DNA from: Streptomyces ferrugineus
Lineage (GTDB): Bacteria > Actinomycetota > Actinomycetes > Streptomycetales > Streptomycetaceae
Direction: 5' to 3'
Assembly: GCF_015160855.1 (NCBI RefSeq)
Contig: NZ_CP063373.1
Coordinates: 8,841,001 to 8,905,000, forward strand
DNA length: 64,000 bases
The translations under genes were made by a program, and so were the position numbers. Shown piece by piece: positions 35,349-44,806 of this stretch (the stretch's first letter is position 1; each line of letters begins with the position of its first letter). Under the pieces are notes generated by a model. The model did not search any database and had not been told where the DNA came from. It worked only from the letters and a program-made list of their open reading frames with translations.

Positions 35349-35999
35349 TCACCTGATCCCGTACCGCGCCCCGATCCCGTCGATCACCACCGCCAGCCCT
35401 TCCTCGAAGTGCGCCTCGTAGTCGGCGAAGATCTCCGCTCCGGCCTGGGCCGACAGGGGGAAGTCGGCCATCAGGCGGGCGCGTTCGGCCACGTCGTAGC
35501 CCTCCCGGCGCTCCCCGGCCATGGGCTCCACGCCCTGCTCCTCCGTGACGAAGCCGAGCGTGTAGAAGTACGTCGTCGAGGTCGCGCGGACCGCCTGGGC
35601 GAGGGTGAGGCCCGCGGCCGTGAAGAGGCGCAGGGTGTCCTCCATCTGCTCGGCGTGCACGATGCCGGTGAAGCGTGAGCCGCTGAACACCTTGGCCCCG
35701 TCGCGGTGGCCGAGCAGCGCCGTGCGCAGTCCGCGGTTGGACTTCAGCAGCCGCTCCCGCCAGGTGTCGTCGGGGTCGAGGGGCGTCCCGGCGATCATCC
35801 GGCGGTACATCTCGGTCGCCATCTCGTCCAGCAGCGCCTGCTTGTCCTTGAAGTGCCAGTACAGGGCGGGCGCCTTGACGTCGAGCCGTCTGGCGATGGC
35901 GCGCAGGGTCAGTCCGTCCAGGCCGACCTCGTTCAGGAGCTCGAGGGCGGTGTCCGCGACGCGGGTGCGGTCGAGGGGGGCTCGTCGTTCCGAAGTCAC
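35349..35999 (-). CDS. TetR-family repressor (TetR_C class)
   Basis: A 216-residue TetR regulator with HTH ALELLNEVGLDGLTLRAIAR, LDVKAPALYWHFKDKQALLD in the first 60 residues. The C-terminal domain resembles true TetR (drug-binding), with LLGHRDGAKVFSGSR and AVRATSTTYFYTLGFVTEEQ. It is divergent from the FAD monooxygenase at 36066, and two perfect palindromes lie in the 66-base gap, so it most likely represses the monooxygenase gene and itself. GTG 35999 was chosen because SERRAPLDRTRV is the usual N-terminus; a longer frame exists but runs through the operators. Confidence 0.9.
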   Translation of the reverse strand: MTSERRAPLDRTRVADTALELLNEVGLDGLTLRAIARRLDVKAPALYWHFKDKQALLDEMATEMYRRMIAGTPLDPDDTWRERLLKSNRGLRTALLGHRDGAKVFSGSRFTGIVHAEQMEDTLRLFTAAGLTLAQAVRATSTTYFYTLGFVTEEQGVEPMAGERREGYDVAERARLMADFPLSAQAGAEIFADYEAHFEEGLAVVIDGIGARYGIR

Positions 36000-36008
36000 G
36001 CTTGACAG

Positions 36009-36023
36009 CTTAACGACGTTAAG
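36009..36023. promoter_or_regulatory. TetR operator 1
   Basis: CTTAACGACGTTAAG is a 15-base palindrome, ten bases from the repressor start codon and overlapping the TTGACA-like sequence at 36002. Confidence 0.8.
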
Positions 36024-36046
36024 GGCACGCTCACACCCAGGCAGCA

Positions 36047-36061
36047 CTTAACAACGTTAAG
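36047..36061. promoter_or_regulatory. TetR operator 2
   Basis: CTTAACAACGTTAAG differs from operator 1 by one central base; the centres are 38 bases apart. It overlaps the ribosome-binding region of the monooxygenase gene (AAGGGGGATG). Confidence 0.8.
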
Positions 36062-36065
36062 GGGG

Positions 36066-37487
36066 ATGGGCGTGAACCGCGATGCTCTGCTCGTGGACGT
36101 ACTGATCGTGGGGGCGGGCCCGACCGGTCTCGCGCTGGGGATCGACCTCGCCCGGCGCGGGGTGGACGCACTGGTGGTGGAGCGGGCCGAGGCGCTGTTC
36201 CCCGGGTCGCGCGGCAAGGGGATCCAGCCGCGCACGATGGAGGTCTTCGACGACCTGGGCGTGCTCGACGCGATCCGCGCGGCCGGCGGCGGCTATCCGG
36301 TCGGGATGATCTGGCGGGACGGAAAGCGGATGGGCGAGCACCGGATGTTCGACCCGGCCGAGGTGACCGAGGACTCGCCGTATGCCGAGCCGTGGATGGT
36401 GCCGCAGTGGCGGACGCAGGAGGTGCTGTACGCGCGGCTGGCGGAGCTGGGCGGGAAGGTCGCCTTCGGCCGGGAGGCCACCGGGATCACACCGGACGAG
36501 GACGGGGTGACCGTGGGCTTCGCGGACGGCGGCGCCATCCGCGCGCGGTACGTCGTCGCCGCCGACGGCGGCCGCTCGGCCGTGCGCCGGGCGCTCGGCG
36601 TCGGCATGACCGGCGAGACCGTCGACCCGAGCCCGACGCTGGTGGCGGACGTCAGGATCACCGGCCTCGACCGGGACCACTGGCACCTCTTCCCGCCGTG
36701 TGGGGAAGGTGAGGGCTTCCTCGCCGTCTGCCCGCTCGCGGGGACGGAGGACTTCCAGGTCACGGCCCAGCTCACGGAGGGGACGTCGGTGGACGTCTCT
36801 CTGGAGGGCGTGCGCGAGGTCGTCGGCGCGCGATCCCATCTGGCGCCGGAGGACGTCACCGAGGTGCGGTGGGCCTCGAACTTCATGCCCCGGACAGCCC
36901 TCGCGGACCGGTTCCGGGTCGGACGCGTGTTCCTCGCGGGGGACGCCGCGCACGTCCACTCCCCGGCCGGCGGGCAAGGGCTCAACACCAGCGTGCAGGA
37001 CGCCTACAACCTGGGGTGGAAGCTGGACGCGGTGCTGCGGGACGGGGCGGCCGAGGCTCTGCTGGACACGTACGAGGAGGAGCGGCGGCCTGTCGCGGCG
37101 GGCGTGCTGGGGCTGTCGACGAGCGTGCACCGCGGGGAGGTGCGGCGTGGGGTGGCTACGCGTCAACTGGGGCTGGGATACCGGGAGTCGAGCCTGACGG
37201 TGGAGGCGCGGGCGGTCCCGGGGGCGGTGCGGGCCGGGGATCGGGCGCCGGACGGGGTGGTGGATGGCGTACGGCTGTTTGACGCGTTCCGGGGGCCGCA
37301 CTGGACGTTGGTCGCGGTGGGCGTGGTGGCGCCTGGGGTGCCGGGGGCGGTGCGGGTGCTGCGAGGGGGCGCGCAGGGGGCGTACGGCCGCGGGTTGTTC
37401 CTGGTGCGGCCGGACGGGTATGTGGGGTGGGCCGGGGACCAGGAGACCGGGCTGCTGGACTACCTGGTCCGGTTCGGGCTTCGCTAG
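36066..37487 (+). CDS. FAD-dependent aromatic monooxygenase (PHBH/PheA type)
   Basis: A 473-residue class A flavoprotein monooxygenase. The FAD dinucleotide fold is at the N-terminus (LIVGAGPTGLALGIDLARRG), the DG motif is VVAADGGRSAVRRALG and the GD motif is FLAGDAAHVHSPAGGQGLN. A C-terminal thioredoxin-like tail is partly present (GPHWTLVAVGV). Relatives hydroxylate phenols, polyketides or antibiotics such as rifampicin or tetracyclines. A dedicated divergent TetR repressor with paired operators suggests induction by an aromatic substrate, possibly for detoxification. ATG 36066 follows AAGGGGG. Its end overlaps the convergent Uma2 gene by four bases. Confidence 0.9.
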   Translation: MGVNRDALLVDVLIVGAGPTGLALGIDLARRGVDALVVERAEALFPGSRGKGIQPRTMEVFDDLGVLDAIRAAGGGYPVGMIWRDGKRMGEHRMFDPAEVTEDSPYAEPWMVPQWRTQEVLYARLAELGGKVAFGREATGITPDEDGVTVGFADGGAIRARYVVAADGGRSAVRRALGVGMTGETVDPSPTLVADVRITGLDRDHWHLFPPCGEGEGFLAVCPLAGTEDFQVTAQLTEGTSVDVSLEGVREVVGARSHLAPEDVTEVRWASNFMPRTALADRFRVGRVFLAGDAAHVHSPAGGQGLNTSVQDAYNLGWKLDAVLRDGAAEALLDTYEEERRPVAAGVLGLSTSVHRGEVRRGVATRQLGLGYRESSLTVEARAVPGAVRAGDRAPDGVVDGVRLFDAFRGPHWTLVAVGVVAPGVPGAVRVLRGGAQGAYGRGLFLVRPDGYVGWAGDQETGLLDYLVRFGLR

Positions 37488-38065
37488 TCGTCGCCGTCGA
37501 GGAGGGTGTCGACGGGGAGGTCGAGGGTGACACCGACGGATTCGGGGATGGGGACTGTCTGGCCTCGCTTGTAGCGGAGGGGGTCGGGGTACTTGCCGTC
37601 GATGGGGTTCTGGTAAAGGAGGACTTCGTCGTGCGCGCGGTCGACCACGACATAGACAGGGATGCCTGCCTTGGCGTAGGTCCCGAGCTTGATGACCGTG
37701 TCATTCGACCAGTTGGTGGAGGTCACCTCCAGGACCAGCCGGAAGACATGCGGCGCATAGCAGTTCTTCTCGACAAGCGAATCCCGGAAGTCAGTGTCGA
37801 CGACGGACACGTCCGGCACCGCGTAGTCATCCGGTCCGGTCGGCAGCCAGAGTCCGATCCCGGGAACCGCCCGGAGCCCAGCCTCCCGGGCTCCGGCCTC
37901 CCTGAACGCGTAGCTGACCTCGACGCACGTCACTTGATGCGGTCCATCCGGCGGCGGTGTCACAACGATGCTCCCGTTGAGGATCTCTACCCGGTGCCCG
38001 GGCAGCTCCTCCCAGAGCCGGTCGGCGGCATCGGCAAGCGACGACTCGTGCAGCATCACAGCCAC
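37484..38065 (-). CDS. Uma2 family (DUF820) putative endonuclease-fold protein
   Basis: A 193-residue Uma2 protein: EILNGSIVVTPPPDGPH, YAVPDVSVVDT (P-D), FRLVLEVTSTNWSNDTVIK (E-x-T-S..D..K) and IPVYVVVDRA, ending KRGQTVPIPESVGVTLDL. The full predicted PD-(D/E)xK set is present. Role unknown; Streptomyces genomes carry many copies. GTG 38065 is the longest start and ATG 38056 (MLHESS) is also possible. It is only about 25-35 percent similar by eye to the Uma2 at 11273-11860. Confidence 0.83.
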   Translation of the reverse strand: MAVMLHESSLADAADRLWEELPGHRVEILNGSIVVTPPPDGPHQVTCVEVSYAFREAGAREAGLRAVPGIGLWLPTGPDDYAVPDVSVVDTDFRDSLVEKNCYAPHVFRLVLEVTSTNWSNDTVIKLGTYAKAGIPVYVVVDRAHDEVLLYQNPIDGKYPDPLRYKRGQTVPIPESVGVTLDLPVDTLLDGDD

Positions 38066-38155
38066 GGCACCCTCCTTTCGGGAAAACCCTCCACGAGATT
38101 AACCGGGGACGGACGGTTTCCGCCCCCGATCACTCATTCGAGGGAATCGCCCAGC

Positions 38156-39736
<1,581 letters not shown>

Positions 39737-39853
39737 GGTGGATACCTCCCGCGTTGCCGTGGTCACCCCTGTGTCCCACGATGCCGCGTAGTTCGCGACC
39801 GGTCACGCGCGGGGAACATCTCAGGTGACATCGGTGCGGTCGGGGTGGCCGCG

Positions 39854-40705
39854 ATGAGACGACCGGGGGCGGGGATGCGTATCAGGGGCATGAGGAGAAC
39901 GGCTGCGGTATGCGCCTCGGGCGCCGTGCTCGCGGTGCTGTGCGGCTGCACGGTGCAGGCCTCGGACGGCGAGCGGCACTCGCCGATCCGCATAGAGCTG
40001 CCGGACGGCACGCCCTCCCCGAAGTCCGCGCCGCCCGACGACAAGCCGAGCGCGACGCCCCCGCCCGCGGCGCCCGCCGTGCTGTGGCGGCGCGGCGACA
40101 CGGGCCGGGACATACGGGAGCTGCAGGCCCGGCTGCGGCAGATCGCCTGGCTCTTCGACGGGCCGACCGGGACCTACGACGACCTCACCGAGCAGGCGGT
40201 CCGGGGTTTCCAGGGCAAGCGGGGGTTGCCGAAGACGGGCAGGACCGACGAGGTCACCTGGCAGCGGCTGCTGAAGATGACGCGCGAGCCCGGCAAGTGG
40301 GACCTGTACCTGATGGGCGGGCAGCCCGCCGACGCCCCGGACGCGCGGTGCCTCAGCGGCCGGGTGCTGTGCATCAGCAAGTCGAGCCGGACCCTGCGCT
40401 GGATGATCGACGGGCGGACGGTCGTGACGGTGCCGGTGCGGTTCGGGTCGGAGTACACACCGACCCGGGAAGGTGTGTTCAGTGTCTACTGGAAGTCACG
40501 GCACCATGTGTCGACGCTCTATGACTCGCCGATGCCGTACGCGATGTTCTTCAGCGGTGGCCAGGCGGTGCACTACTCGTCCGACTTCGCGGCCACGGGC
40601 TACGCGGGCGCCTCGCACGGATGCGTCAACGTGGCCGACGAGCGGGCGATCTCGGAGATGTTCGCCCAGGTGCGGACCGGCGACAAGGTCGTCGTCCACT
40701 GGTGA
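39854..40705 (+). CDS. L,D-transpeptidase lipoprotein with peptidoglycan-binding domain
   Basis: A 283-residue envelope protein. The N-terminal signal ends in lipobox LCGC, followed by a Pro/Ser/Lys linker (residues 40-70) and a PG_binding_1 domain (GDTGRDIRELQARLRQI ... TYDDLTEQAVRGFQ, about 75-140). A YkuD catalytic domain follows, whose active-site motif reads ASHGCVNVADE with an upstream HYSSDF. It forms 3-3 peptidoglycan cross-links outside the membrane. Starts at 39854, 39875 and 39890 are all in frame and compatible with the signal peptide. It stands alone between the mutase gene and the first sigma module. Confidence 0.88.
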   Translation: MRRPGAGMRIRGMRRTAAVCASGAVLAVLCGCTVQASDGERHSPIRIELPDGTPSPKSAPPDDKPSATPPPAAPAVLWRRGDTGRDIRELQARLRQIAWLFDGPTGTYDDLTEQAVRGFQGKRGLPKTGRTDEVTWQRLLKMTREPGKWDLYLMGGQPADAPDARCLSGRVLCISKSSRTLRWMIDGRTVVTVPVRFGSEYTPTREGVFSVYWKSRHHVSTLYDSPMPYAMFFSGGQAVHYSSDFAATGYAGASHGCVNVADERAISEMFAQVRTGDKVVVHW

Positions 40706-40724
40706 GGGCGGGAAGCGGAGATGA

Positions 40725-40763
40725 GGCGCGGGCGGGACCGGGGGAACGTGTCCCGCCCGCGCC
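40725..40763. terminator. Hairpin terminator
   Basis: GGCGCGGGCGGGA pairs perfectly with TCCCGCCCGCGCC around a 13-base loop, 20 bases after the transpeptidase stop. Confidence 0.75.
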
Positions 40764-40904
40764 GATGCACGAGCCGCAGGTACGGGGGGAACCCCGGCTC
40801 TGTGCGACGGCCGATGACCAGTCGGCTCACTCTCATCAGCGCCGCCGCGGCCGAAAACGTCACTCTCACGGCGAAGTATTTTCCCGGATCTATAAAACCG
40901 CAGG

Positions 40905-41951
40905 TCAGCGGCTTGTGATGGGGGTGCGCACAGGGAGCAGGGCGGTCACGGCCGAGTGGAGCCGCGCGGCGCTCTGCGTGCGGTGGCCGTCGCGGCCGTG
41001 GCGACCGCGCGGGTCACCCTCGCCCTCGTCGTCCCTCCGCCTGTCCTTGCCGCTGTCCTTGTCCTGGTCGTCGTCGCCCTGGTCGCGGCCCTTGTCCTGG
41101 CCCGCGTTCTCCTCGCCGTCCCGCTGGGACCGGGTGCTCTCGCCGGCGCCGGACAGGACGTTCTTGCAGTACTTCCACACGCGTGCGGAGCTGCCCGCCG
41201 CGTTCTCCAGGGTGCGGCGGTGGTCGCCGGTCAGCGGCCTGCCGTCGCGGACGTCGCGGCAGTAGGAGGTGACGTTCTTCCACCAGCCGCCGGGCTTCTC
41301 CCGGTCCCCGGAGGCGGAGTCGCGGTCCGTGGCCGAGCCGCCGGTCGCCGCCGGGTCCTCGGGGGCGCCGGGGCCGGCGGAGGCCCCCGAGCCGCCGTCG
41401 GGGGTGGGCTCGTCCTGCCCGCCGGTCTCGGGGGACGGCGAGATGAGCGGGCGCTCCGTCGGTGCCGGTGCCGAGACGGTGGCGGCCGGGCGGGCCGGTT
41501 CGTCGCGGTCGAACGGCGTCGGCAGGACTCCGGTTCCGGCCGCGACCGCGACACCGCCGACCATGCCGACGGCCAGCGCGGCGGCGAGACCGAGCCGCAC
41601 GGGACGGGCCCAGCGGGGGCGGCGGACGGCGCGGGACGGGCGGCCGAGGCGGACGAGGCCGGCGTCGGCGGGGCCCGAGTCGGGCGGCCCGGGGCGGTCG
41701 CCGACGGTGGCGGAAGCGTCCTCCCGGTCCGCCTCCCGGCCCTTGCGGGCGGTGCGGAACGCGGCCAGCGCGGCGGCCTCTCCGGGGAGTTCCTCGCTGG
41801 TCGGCGGGGGTTCGGCGGTCAGCGCCTCAAGCGTCTTGGCCAGCCGTTCGGCCTGATCGCGATCGGCCGCGTCGACAGCTTCCAGTGACTCTCCGCTCAG
41901 CAAACGCTCCGCCGTTTCGCGGTCCAGCCACCTGTACAGCTCGTCGGCCAT
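40905..41951 (-). CDS. Anti-sigma-type membrane protein, module 1
   Basis: A 348-residue single-span protein. The cytoplasmic part (1-115) begins ADELYRWLDRETAERLL and lacks the His-x3-Cys-x2-Cys zinc motif. The span is LGLAAALAVGMVGGVAVAAG (about 122-141). The outside part has a Pro/Thr/Gly linker, then a module with two Cys 30 residues apart (SYCRDVRDG ... VWKYCKNVL), then a highly charged Asp/Lys/Arg tail. It is translationally coupled to the sigma gene: the ATG overlaps its TGA. Probably it holds the sigma factor at the membrane; the Cys module may be the sensor. GTG 41954 is an alternative start. Confidence 0.75.
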   Translation of the reverse strand: MADELYRWLDRETAERLLSGESLEAVDAADRDQAERLAKTLEALTAEPPPTSEELPGEAAALAAFRTARKGREADREDASATVGDRPGPPDSGPADAGLVRLGRPSRAVRRPRWARPVRLGLAAALAVGMVGGVAVAAGTGVLPTPFDRDEPARPAATVSAPAPTERPLISPSPETGGQDEPTPDGGSGASAGPGAPEDPAATGGSATDRDSASGDREKPGGWWKNVTSYCRDVRDGRPLTGDHRRTLENAAGSSARVWKYCKNVLSGAGESTRSQRDGEENAGQDKGRDQGDDDQDKDSGKDRRRDDEGEGDPRGRHGRDGHRTQSAARLHSAVTALLPVRTPITSR

Positions 41952-42613
41952 CACACATCCTTCTGCGTCCGCGAACGCATATGCGTCACACTCGCGGACG
42001 TCACCGCACGGCCGCGCGGTTCTCGCTGGGGAGGCAGGGCGTCGAGCACCCCGGCCGATTCCGGATCGTCACCGAGCAGCTCGGCGAGCCGCTTCAGGCC
42101 CCGGTGCGCGGCCGTCCGTACCGCACCCGGCCTTTTGCCGAGCGTCTCCGCGGCCGTCTTGGCGTCGAGCCCCACGACCACGCGCAGCACGACCGCCTCG
42201 GCCTGGTCCTGCGGCAGCCGCGCGATGAGGGAGAGGGTGCCGTCGGTGGCGAGCGCCTCGATGGCCTCGCCGGCGGTGTCGGACTCGGCGGCCTTCCCGG
42301 TCAGCTCCGTCTCGTCGCCGCCGATCGCGGGACGGCGGCCGCGCATGCGTATGTGGTCCAGCGCGCGGTTGCGGGCTATCCGCGCCGCCCAACCGCGGAA
42401 GCGGTCCGCGTCCCCGCTGAACCGCTCCAGGTCGCGCGCTATCTGCAGCCACGCCTCCGAGGCGACGTCCTCGGCGTCCGGGTCGCCGACCAGCGTCCGC
42501 ACGTACCCGAGCAACCGCGGGTGTACGGAGCGGTACACAGTCCGGAACGCGGTCTCGTCCCCGTCCTGTGCCGCAAGCACCGCGGCGGTCAGCTCCGCGT
42601 CATCCCCGAGCAC
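41951..42613 (-). CDS. ECF sigma factor, module 1
   Basis: A 220-residue ECF sigma factor: region 2 GDETAFRTVYRSVHPRLLGY, DAEDVASEAWLQIARDL and RNRALDHIR; region 4 IARLPQDQAEAVVLRVVVGL, TLGKRPGAVRTAAHRGLKRL. It closely resembles the factor at 44067-44753 (same EDVASxAWLxIARDL and GKRPGAVRTA). GTG 42613 was chosen because GAGGGA lies just upstream; TTG 42625 would add four residues. The partner anti-sigma gene is directly downstream. The short tail after region 4 ends MRSRTQKDV. Confidence 0.88.
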   Translation of the reverse strand: MLGDDAELTAAVLAAQDGDETAFRTVYRSVHPRLLGYVRTLVGDPDAEDVASEAWLQIARDLERFSGDADRFRGWAARIARNRALDHIRMRGRRPAIGGDETELTGKAAESDTAGEAIEALATDGTLSLIARLPQDQAEAVVLRVVVGLDAKTAAETLGKRPGAVRTAAHRGLKRLAELLGDDPESAGVLDALPPQREPRGRAVTSASVTHMRSRTQKDV

Positions 42614-42841
42614 TGGATCCCTCAATTGATGGTTGCGGTGCCGAGACCGCAGGTCGTTGCGGTGGTCCTACACCCTCCGCGTCCGGCGCGAAAGGCACGT
42701 TACGGCCTGAAACCGCTGCTCGTCCATGTCCGTACAACATGCAACTACCCGGGAACCCGTGAAGTGTCCGCCCAGGTGTGACAGAAAACGCAGTCATGGC
42801 GCTGTAGAGAGTACGGGCCGCCGCGCGGCCCGTGCCGCGCG

Positions 42842-42883
42842 ACGGCCGGGGCCTCTCCTGTGGGGGGTGGCGGCCCCGGCCGT
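42842..42883. terminator. Hairpin terminator after module 2
   Basis: ACGGCCGGGGCC pairs perfectly with GGCCCCGGCCGT around an 18-base loop, about 85 bases beyond the second anti-sigma stop. The rest of 42626-42968 contains no supported gene. Confidence 0.7.
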
Positions 42884-42968
42884 TGCCTCGGCGCAGGGTT
42901 CGCAGCCCGACGGGTGGGTTCACCGGGGTGTGCGAGGGGTGGTCATTCCCCCGCGGACTCACTTCTTC

Positions 42969-43847
42969 TCAGTTCTTCTTGCCGCTCTCGGGCGCGTTGT
43001 CGGCCTGGTCGCCCTGGTCGCCGCCCGCGCCGTTGTCGGCGCCGCTCTCCGCATTGTCGGCGCCGCTCTCCGCGTTGCCCGCGCCGCTCTCCGCGTTGCC
43101 CGCGCCGCTCTCCGCGTTGTCCGCACCGCTCTGCGCGTTGTCGGCGCCGCTGTCCGCGTTGTCGGCGCCGTTCGTCGCGCCCGCGGCGCCGCCGCCCGGC
43201 GTGGCGGCCTGGCTCGGCCTGCTCGTCGCCGCCCGCGCGAGTTGCTCGGCGCAGTACGCGGCCACCTTGTCCTCGCCGCCCGCCGCCGTGACGAGCCGCT
43301 GCCAGGCCGTGGCGTCCAGGGCCTTGCCCTGGCCCTTGACCTGGTCGTAGGCGCGGCACCTGGCCTCGGTGTCCTGGGCGGTGTCCGGATGGCCGGGCTT
43401 CTCGGCGGCGGACCCGGCCGAGGACGGCTCGGCGGTCGGCCGGTCGAGGGCGCTGTTGGACGGGGTGGGCCCGCCCTTGTCGTCGGATTCGTCCGAGGAG
43501 CCGGACGAGCCGATCGCGGCGAACGCGGCCCCGCCCAGCGTGAGGCTCGCGAGGAACAGGGAAAGCGTGGTCCGCACCGACAGCGCCAGCCGCCGCTCGC
43601 GGGGCCGCCAGTCGTCCCGGTGCCGGGTGCGTGCCGCCCGGTGGGCGCCCGAGTCCCGGGCCGCCCGGAACGCGGCCACGGCGCGCTGCTCGCCCTCGCT
43701 GTCGACACGGTGCCCGCGCAGGACGGCGGCGGAGAGCAGCGCCTCCAGTTCGGCGTCGTCCAGTGCGAGGGCGGGTCCGGACGCCATGCCGTCAGGGTGC
43801 ACATGCCGACGGCCGGTGGACCCACCGCCGTTCTGCTGTTCACCCAT
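42969..43847 (-). CDS. Anti-sigma-type membrane protein, module 2
   Basis: A 292-residue single-span protein parallel to the 40905-41951 product. The cytoplasmic part includes ALDDAELEALLSAAVLRG and an ending DDWRPRERRLALSVRT; the span is LSLFLASLTLGGAAFAAIG (about 92-110). The outside part carries a Pro/Ser linker and a two-Cys module (ARCRAYDQV ... VAAYCAEQL, 34 residues apart), then an array of seven-residue repeats (GADNAES type) and KKN end. It lies 219 bases after the second sigma gene. The likely role is membrane tethering of that factor; direct binding is inferred. Confidence 0.72.
   Translation of the reverse strand: MGEQQNGGGSTGRRHVHPDGMASGPALALDDAELEALLSAAVLRGHRVDSEGEQRAVAAFRAARDSGAHRAARTRHRDDWRPRERRLALSVRTTLSLFLASLTLGGAAFAAIGSSGSSDESDDKGGPTPSNSALDRPTAEPSSAGSAAEKPGHPDTAQDTEARCRAYDQVKGQGKALDATAWQRLVTAAGGEDKVAAYCAEQLARAATSRPSQAATPGGGAAGATNGADNADSGADNAQSGADNAESGAGNAESGAGNAESGADNAESGADNGAGGDQGDQADNAPESGKKN
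43031..43169 (-). repeat. 21-bp tandem repeat array encoding GADNAES heptads
   Basis: Six to seven copies of a 21-base unit encode GADNADS, GADNAQS, GADNAES, GAGNAES, GAGNAES, GADNAES and GADNGAG. Differences are mainly single bases. The array lies in the extracytoplasmic tail and is a likely site of copy-number change. Confidence 0.85.
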
Positions 43848-44066
43848 GTCCGTTTTCCGTTCCTGTCCGACCTGATCTGTATGCGTCTTGCGTGCGGTAC
43901 GTCATGCACATGCCGTACGCGATCCACGTGACCTTCATGACCGCTGAGACCGGCATGCTCGTAGAGCCTGTACGTCCTTCACGTCCCGTACGACTCACCG
44001 CGCACCCGGTTTCGCCTCACCGAGGCGCCGATGTGTCGCCCCGGTCGCCGCCGTCACGCTCACTGT

Positions 44067-44753
44067 TCATTTCGATTCCCCCAGCGTCCGGGGGCCGTCA
44101 TCCGTCACACCTTCGACGCCGAGCTGCTTGGCCAGGCGCTTCAGCCCCCGGTACGCGGCCGTGCGCACCGCGCCCGGGCGCTTGCCCAGGACGCGGGCCG
44201 CGGACCGTGCGTCGAGGCCGACGACCACCCGCAGCAGCACCGCCTCGGCCTGGTCCCGCGGCAGCCCGCGGACCAGGTCCAGGGCGACCTCGGTGGAGAT
44301 CGACTCCAGCGCCTGGTCGTACGTGCTGTGCGGACCGGGCAGGTCCAGCAGTACGTCCTGCTCCAGCGACGCCGCCCGGGGCCGTACCTTCTGCCGGCGC
44401 AGATGGTCCAGCGCCCGGTGCCGGGCGATGGTGGCGCTCCAGCCCCGGAACCCGGCCCCGTCGCCCTTGAACCGGCCGAGGTCCCGGGCGATCTCCAGCC
44501 AGGCGTCGGAGGCCACGTCCTCCGCGTCCTCCCCGACCAGCCCGCGCAGGTACCCGAGCAGGCCGGGCTGCACCAGCCGGTACGCGACCGCGAACGCGGC
44601 CTCGTCACCTTCCTGAGCCCGCGCGACGGCCGCGCCCAATTCCCCGTCGTGCGCGTGCACGCGGCGGGGTTTCCCTCCCTGGCCCAAGAACTGTCCTCGT
44701 CCGTACCGGTTCGTAGCGAATCCGCGCCCTGCGATGCGGCCACCGTTGCCCAC
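44067..44753 (-). CDS. ECF sigma factor, module 2
   Basis: A 228-residue ECF sigma factor: region 2 GDEAAFAVAYRLVQPGLLGY, EDAEDVASDAWLEIARDL and RHRALDHLRR; region 4 VRGLPRDQAEAVLLRVVVGL, VLGKRPGAVRTAAYRGLKRL. GTG 44753 has GGAGG close upstream, giving a basic 30-residue N-terminal extension. GTG 44660 (VHAHDGELG) would give the standard length. It follows the lipoprotein gene by 53 bases and precedes its putative anti-sigma gene, forming a four-gene minus-strand unit with 45705-46136. Confidence 0.87.
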   Translation of the reverse strand: MGNGGRIAGRGFATNRYGRGQFLGQGGKPRRVHAHDGELGAAVARAQEGDEAAFAVAYRLVQPGLLGYLRGLVGEDAEDVASDAWLEIARDLGRFKGDGAGFRGWSATIARHRALDHLRRQKVRPRAASLEQDVLLDLPGPHSTYDQALESISTEVALDLVRGLPRDQAEAVLLRVVVGLDARSAARVLGKRPGAVRTAAYRGLKRLAKQLGVEGVTDDGPRTLGESK

Positions 44754-44806
44754 GTTCCTCCACGGTCAACAGCGCCGATCCCCACGGAAGTGTCACAGGG
44801 GGACCG

